From: Betaproteobacteria bacterium
Lineage (GTDB): Bacteria > Pseudomonadota > Gammaproteobacteria > Burkholderiales > Thiobacillaceae
DNA length: 9,828 nt
Direction: 5' to 3'
Assembly: GCA_020049245.1 (NCBI GenBank)
Contig: JAIFLB010000109.1
Coordinates: 1 to 9,828, forward strand
Shown here one piece after another: positions 6,037-9,828 of this stretch. Both the position numbers and the translations under genes were made by a program. Every line of letters begins with the position of its first letter. Within the stretch, counting starts at the first letter, position 1. The notes under the pieces were generated by a model. It was not told the origin of the DNA. It made no database searches and saw only the letters and a list, made by a program, of their open reading frames with translations.

Positions 6037-6435
6037 TCAAAGCCAGGATGCCAGCACGCTTTCCAGTTCAGTTTCAGATACCGGTAACGTCAACGCGGCA
6101 TCGATGCGGAAACGCGCGCGCACCCGTTCAAGCACTTGCGCATGCGCAGATTCATACAGCACCAAAACCTTCACATCCTTGTGCGATTGCGCGGTTGCCA
6201 GAAGCGATTCGAGATTGCTGACCCGATCCCGAAAATCCGGCTGAAAGTAGAAATCCGCCACGATCACCGCTGGCTTTTCCTTGCGCATCAGACTGATCGC
6301 CTTGCGCACCGAAAACTCGGTCAGCACGCGGTAGCCCAAACGCTCATAGAGCGGCCGCTGGTTTGGGTAGCCCAGGAGTTCGATGACGGAGAGCAGGCTG
6401 GCGTGGGAAATGGGGGGAGATGTGTTGGTATTCAT
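6037..6435 (-). CDS. Degenerate receiver-domain protein (stand-alone CheY-like)
   Basis: The 132-residue protein has the alternating strand/helix layout of a response-regulator receiver domain with no output domain. PAVIVADFYFQPDF (55-68) places Asp61 where the phosphoacceptor lies. KVLVLYES (89-96) matches strand 4, and AALTLPVSETELESVL (113-128) matches strand 5 and helix 5. However, the conserved Lys of strand 5 is Leu (LTLP instead of TKP), the Thr/Ser of strand 4 appears replaced, and the acidic pair after strand 1 is absent (VIELLGYPNQ). It probably does not undergo normal phosphotransfer and may act as a pseudo-receiver protein-interaction module. No Shine-Dalgarno sequence is evident before the ATG at 6435. 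It is divergent from the secreted-protein gene and upstream of epsA on the same strand. Partner unknown. Confidence 0.72.
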   Translation of the reverse strand: MNTNTSPPISHASLLSVIELLGYPNQRPLYERLGYRVLTEFSVRKAISLMRKEKPAVIVADFYFQPDFRDRVSNLESLLATAQSHKDVKVLVLYESAHAQVLERVRARFRIDAALTLPVSETELESVLASWL

Positions 6436-6693
6436 GGCGGTAGCTTACGCCGATGGTTCATGTCCAATCCAGCCGTGTGGGTTGGCATCATTGGTCATCA
6501 TCCATTCTGGATAGGGGTGATCGGGATACCTGCCATGCGTTCTACTTCGATTGATTCCGGCAGCTTTGCGTTACCGGGTTCCACGATCGATTCAACCGGA
6601 GGACTTGTCCTTGAAACCATCCCGCCAGAATGACGCCATTCGCGGAATTAACCGCTAAGTTGATAGTGTGCGTTCGCATTCGGGAGTGATGTC
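6436..6693. other. Divergent intergenic region with ambiguous short frames
   Basis: The 258 bp between the receiver gene and the secreted-protein gene hold a 57-codon plus-strand frame (6460-6633, MSNPAVWVGI...) and an overlapping 40-codon minus-strand frame (6620-6498, MVSRTSPPVE...). Neither has a good ribosome binding site. The minus-strand one reads more like protein. GGGAG at 6682-6686, 7 nt before the ATG at 6694, is a good ribosome binding site for the downstream gene. I see no clear promoter. Confidence 0.4.
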
Positions 6694-8157
6694 ATGAAAC
6701 GTCTGGTTCAACTTGCCGTCCTCGCAATGATGGCGATCCTGACGATCGGATCGGCCGTCTCCGCCCCCGCCGCTCCGCCGGCCATGCAAAAGCAGGTCAC
6801 CCAACAAGGGGGTTTCGTGCTCTACCTCCCCGCCGGCTGGAAGGCTGAGGAGGGCCGCGACGGGAATCTTCATATGCTGCGCGTCGCCGACCCGGCGTTG
6901 CGCTACAAGGTCGCCCTGCAGCTTGGCGGCGCGGCAGATGCCGACCTGATGAGTCTGGCGCGTCGTCAGGTGGGACAGATTGCCCAGCTCTATCCCGACC
7001 TCGCCATCAGCAATCTCCGGGTTTCAAGTGGGGGCGACCGTCTGATGTTCGACGGCGCTTTCAGCGACGGCAAGGGTGGACACCGCGAGATGCGGGCCTG
7101 GCTGAGCCTGCGCGACGGCCAGTTCCACTACGCCACCCTGTCGGCGCCGCAGGGCCAGTTGGAGAGCATCAAACCGACCCTGCTCACCATCCTGGCCAAC
7201 GTTCGCGCCATGAAGTCCGCCGAAGCCAGTGGTGGACGCGAGCGCACGGCCTTGCCGTCTATGAAGCCCTATCGCCTGTCCGACGGCTCCGCCAGCTTCC
7301 AGATTCCGAGCGGCTGGCGGGTGAAGGAACTCGGCAAGGGACAGTTCATCGCCAGCGACCCGGCAGGCAGTCCCAGCTTCATGGTGACCAGCGCCGACGT
7401 GATCACCCCGAATCTGGGCGTGCGCGTACCAGGCGTGCCGATCTCGCCCTATCTGCCGCCGGACAAAGCCTGGCGATTTCTCACCGGCGCCCAGGGATTG
7501 GCCAGCAACATGAAGTTCATCGAAGTGAATCCGCGTCCGCGCATCGCCGCCCAGGTAGCACAGGTCTACACGGCGGGCCCCGTCCAGGTGGCCGATTTCC
7601 TCTACCACTGCGACACGCGCGAAGGACCGTCGAAGGGCTATACCCTGGGCATCAGCTTCGGTTCGCGCCTCGATACCAACTGGAATTTCCGTCATATCAC
7701 GGTAGCGGCGCCGCGCGATCGCTTCGAGGACTACGCGCCCCTGTTCGGCGCCATGCTCGGCTCCTATGCGCTCGACGATGACTGGGCGAAAAACTATGTC
7801 AGGCAGGGCATGGAGCGACTCAGGCAAATGGAGCGGCAGACCGCGCGCATGGTGGCGGGCAACGCCCGCGACATCCGCGAGATGATGCAGGCCGCCTATG
7901 ACGAGCGCCAGAAGAGCCAGGACTACCTGGACTACAAGCGCAGCCAGACCATCCGAGGCGAGCAGGACTGGATATCTTCGATGGAGGGCGGCACCGTCTA
8001 TCACACCGACAACTGGGGCACGCGCAACACCACCACCGGCGAGACATGGGAAGGCCAGCCCTACGACTACGTGCGTTTCACGGGCCGCAATCCCAGGCAC
8101 AACGAGGACATGACGCCGATCGACAGCCGCGAGCTGTGGGAGAAACACCGGCGCTGA
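6694..8157 (+). CDS. Secreted protein of unknown function with two similar domains
   Basis: I do not recognise a named family. The 487-residue protein begins with a clear signal peptide (MKRLVQLAVLAMMAILTIGS, cleavage near AVSA, residue 24), so it acts in the periplasm or outside. Two halves have the same start and end: GGFVLYLPAGWKAEE (39-53) with TLLTILANVRAM (162-173), and GSASFQIPSGWRVKE (198-212) with PLFGAMLGSYAL (349-360). The pattern resembles PsbP/DUF1795-like domains that open with a strand ending in P-x-G-W. A charged helix (about 364-425, rich in Arg, Glu, Gln) follows, then a Tyr/Trp/Gly-rich C-terminal part (DWISSMEGGTVYHTDNWG, GQPYDYVRFTG). There is a single cysteine after the signal (Cys306), and no lipobox. 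The start is fixed by a GGGAG ribosome binding site 7 nt upstream. It is single, with a hairpin at its 3' end. A long antisense frame is taken as a GC-driven shadow. Confidence 0.85.
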   Translation: MKRLVQLAVLAMMAILTIGSAVSAPAAPPAMQKQVTQQGGFVLYLPAGWKAEEGRDGNLHMLRVADPALRYKVALQLGGAADADLMSLARRQVGQIAQLYPDLAISNLRVSSGGDRLMFDGAFSDGKGGHREMRAWLSLRDGQFHYATLSAPQGQLESIKPTLLTILANVRAMKSAEASGGRERTALPSMKPYRLSDGSASFQIPSGWRVKELGKGQFIASDPAGSPSFMVTSADVITPNLGVRVPGVPISPYLPPDKAWRFLTGAQGLASNMKFIEVNPRPRIAAQVAQVYTAGPVQVADFLYHCDTREGPSKGYTLGISFGSRLDTNWNFRHITVAAPRDRFEDYAPLFGAMLGSYALDDDWAKNYVRQGMERLRQMERQTARMVAGNARDIREMMQAAYDERQKSQDYLDYKRSQTIRGEQDWISSMEGGTVYHTDNWGTRNTTTGETWEGQPYDYVRFTGRNPRHNEDMTPIDSRELWEKHRR

Positions 8158-8163
8158 CCTTTC

Positions 8164-8184
8164 CCGCTCTTGAAGTAAGAGCGG
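8164..8184. terminator. Hairpin between convergent genes
   Basis: CCGCTCTT (8164-8171), loop GAAGT, AAGAGCGG (8177-8184) is a perfect 8-bp stem that starts 7 bp after the stop codon of the secreted-protein gene. The following plus-strand sequence (ATAGGCTTGTGTTT) is only loosely T-rich, and the minus-strand side has none. It is a plausible terminator for the plus-strand gene and may also help end topB transcription. Confidence 0.55.
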
Positions 8185-8196
8185 ATAGGCTTGTGT

Positions 8197-9828
8197 TTAC
8201 TTGGCCGCCGCCTTGATCGCCAGCAGCTCGATTGCCTGTTCCAGCGTGACCGCATCCGGATTCATTTCCTTCGGCAACGTGGCGTTCAGCTTGCCATGCT
8301 GCACATAAGGCCCGAAGCGGCCGGACTTGAGGCTGATTGGCTTGCCGTCAGCTGGGTGCTTGCCCAATTCCTTGCCCGGCGCGGGGGCTGCACGTTTGGC
8401 GCCGCCTTCGGGGCGCGGCTCGAATTCGAAGCTGACCTTGCCATCCTTGTCGCGCACCAGAAAAGCGGAAAACTTGCGCTTGGTGCGAGCTGAAACAAAA
8501 CCGGTCAGTAGATCGGTCTTGCCTTCCGCCAGCAGTTTCTGCATCTGAGCACGTTCTACCGGCTGTTGCAGGATCAGTTTGCCGCTGCGGAAATCGCACT
8601 TTTTCTCAGGTCCGACGCTGCGTTCGCAGACAAACGAATTGCCATATTCATAGACCGCCGCACCGCATTTGGGACAACTGCCCAAACTCTCCTGGCCGGA
8701 GAAATCGACTGGCTCGACTGCCTCGCCATCACGCGGCTGGCCGAAATCGAACTCGGGCATCTTGTCGTCATTCAGGCGAATCTCAGCGTCAAACGGTCGT
8801 CCCATCTTGTTCCTGAAACCAGTGAGCGGACCAATTTTGCCGTTGCTGAGCAAAGCTTCCATTTCTTCCACTTCGAACTGGCGGCTGGCGACAATCTTCC
8901 AGGTGCTCCAGTCACACGACTGGCAAGCAAATTTCTTGTAATTCTCTTTCACCACGCCACCGCATTTCGGGCACGGCGTCTTCAACATGGCGAAATCGCC
9001 CGGCACGGTGTCCGATTCGTAGCGCTTGGCGCGATCGACAATTTCCTGCGTCAACGAGGTGATGTGCGCCATGAACTCGTCGCGCGACAGCTTGCCGTGC
9101 TCCATCTGCGCCAGCTTGTATTCCCAGCCGCCAGTGAGTTCGGGCGAAGTCAGTTCCTTGACGCCGAGACCGCGCAACAAGGTAATCAGCGAGAACGCTT
9201 TCGCGGTCGGTACCAGGTCGCGGCCTTCGCGATGCAGGTAGACCTCGGACAACAGGTTTTCGATGATCTGCGCCCGCGTTGCCGGCGTGCCCAAACCGCG
9301 TCCGGCCATCGCCGCGCGGAGTTCCTCGTCCTCGATCATCTTGCCGGCGCCTTCCATGGCCGACAGCAGCGTGGCTTCATTGAAGCGCGCCGGCGGCCGG
9401 GTGAAGGCGGCCTTGATCTCGACCGATTGCGTCGCCAGCGTTTCGCCTGGCACGATGGGCGACAACGAAGGCGTACCGCCGTCTTCATCTTCGACCGCCG
9501 CTTCCTTGCCATACACCGCCAGCCAGCCCGGATTCACCAGCACTTTGCCTTCGGTCTTGAAGGCATGCTCTTCAATCCGGGTAATGCGCGTGGTTACCGC
9601 ATATTCCGCCGCCGGATAGAACACGGCGAGGAAACGGCGGGTGACCAGGTCGTACAACTTCTGTTCGATTTCATTCAGCGACTTCGGCGGATTGCCGGTC
9701 GGAATGATCGCGAAGTGATCGGAAATCTTGGCGTTATTGAAGATGCGCTTGTTCGGTGTGACCCACTTCTTGTCGAGGATGGTGCTCGCCAGCGATGCAT
9801 ATTCCTCCGGCAGATTGGCCAGCACTTC
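8197..9828 (-). CDS. topB: DNA topoisomerase III, C-terminal part (runs off right edge)
   Basis: The visible 543 codons are the C-terminal portion of a type IA topoisomerase, which cuts one DNA strand through a tyrosine, passes another strand and reseals. SDHFAIIPTGN (35-45 from the GTG codon at 9825) and GLGTPATRAQIIENLL (177-192) are topB-type motifs, distinct from TopA's. The active-site tyrosine (YPRTDS region) should lie just beyond the window. Two C4 zinc ribbons follow (Cys285/288/301/304 and Cys384/387/400/410), alternating with two similar segments (317-351, LLSNGKIGPLTGF; 425-459, LLAEGKTDLLTGF). A TopA-like C-terminal repeat with GRFGPYVQ (502-509) ends the protein. E. coli TopB lacks this arrangement; betaproteobacterial versions have long tails of this kind. 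The GTG at 9825 is internal; the frame is open to the edge with Glu before it. TopB decatenates replication intermediates and unlinks recombination products. It is convergent with the preceding gene. Confidence 0.92.
   Translation of the reverse strand, partial: EVLANLPEEYASLASTILDKKWVTPNKRIFNNAKISDHFAIIPTGNPPKSLNEIEQKLYDLVTRRFLAVFYPAAEYAVTTRITRIEEHAFKTEGKVLVNPGWLAVYGKEAAVEDEDGGTPSLSPIVPGETLATQSVEIKAAFTRPPARFNEATLLSAMEGAGKMIEDEELRAAMAGRGLGTPATRAQIIENLLSEVYLHREGRDLVPTAKAFSLITLLRGLGVKELTSPELTGGWEYKLAQMEHGKLSRDEFMAHITSLTQEIVDRAKRYESDTVPGDFAMLKTPCPKCGGVVKENYKKFACQSCDWSTWKIVASRQFEVEEMEALLSNGKIGPLTGFRNKMGRPFDAEIRLNDDKMPEFDFGQPRDGEAVEPVDFSGQESLGSCPKCGAAVYEYGNSFVCERSVGPEKKCDFRSGKLILQQPVERAQMQKLLAEGKTDLLTGFVSARTKRKFSAFLVRDKDGKVSFEFEPRPEGGAKRAAPAPGKELGKHPADGKPISLKSGRFGPYVQHGKLNATLPKEMNPDAVTLEQAIELLAIKAAAK

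Noticed and set aside
7024..8148. 374-codon minus-strand frame opposite the secreted-protein gene
   Set aside because: Its composition is typical of an antisense shadow in GC-rich DNA, it has no domain, and the plus-strand frame has a signal peptide, a ribosome binding site and duplicated domains.

Overview
The window looks like chromosomal DNA of a Gram-negative, GC-rich betaproteobacterium; a relative of Rhodocyclales or Nitrosomonadales is plausible, but lineage is inferred from gene content only. The pointers are an EpsA-type LuxR regulator, a WcaJ/EpsB-type sugar transferase, a DsbC with a CPFC active site, a topoisomerase III carrying two zinc ribbons plus TopA-type C-terminal repeats, and dispersed hairpin repeats of the GTAGGGCGG and GTAGGTCGGCAT kinds. 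The genes are mostly ordinary housekeeping or envelope genes. No CRISPR array, tRNA, rRNA or insertion sequence is visible.

Left part (1-2477): a possible gene tail leaving at 44, then a repeat-rich intergenic block (about 41-279), then a minus-strand DUF4143-type AAA ATPase (276-1442). This gene is preceded by a near-perfect 33-bp palindrome that overlaps a promoter-like sequence and stops 2 bp before the ATG. A second copy of one repeat lies upstream (1507-1561) and touches the stop codon of a minus-strand secreted trypsin-fold serine protease (1560-2477).

Middle (2478-6036): a divergent intergenic region with a perfect TATAAT drives a polyisoprenyl-phosphate sugar phosphotransferase (2710-4101, +), the enzyme class that starts exopolysaccharide repeat-unit assembly. 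It converges on dsbC (4161-4928, -), a periplasmic disulfide isomerase. Upstream of dsbC, on the same strand, is an EpsA-like LuxR-family regulator (5041-5805, -). The regulator and the transferase are probably the exopolysaccharide control and initiation genes of this organism, here separated by dsbC and without the rest of an eps cluster in view.

Right part (6037-9828): a small degenerate receiver-domain protein (6037-6435, -) is divergent from a secreted protein of unknown function with two similar domains (6694-8157, +). A hairpin (8164-8184) separates that gene from the convergent 3' part of topB (8197-9828, -), which runs off the right edge.

The points most worth a second look are the palindrome and possible leaderless start of the ATPase gene, the two repeat families whose edges supply stop codons (one showing a compensatory base change), and the duplicated-domain secreted protein.
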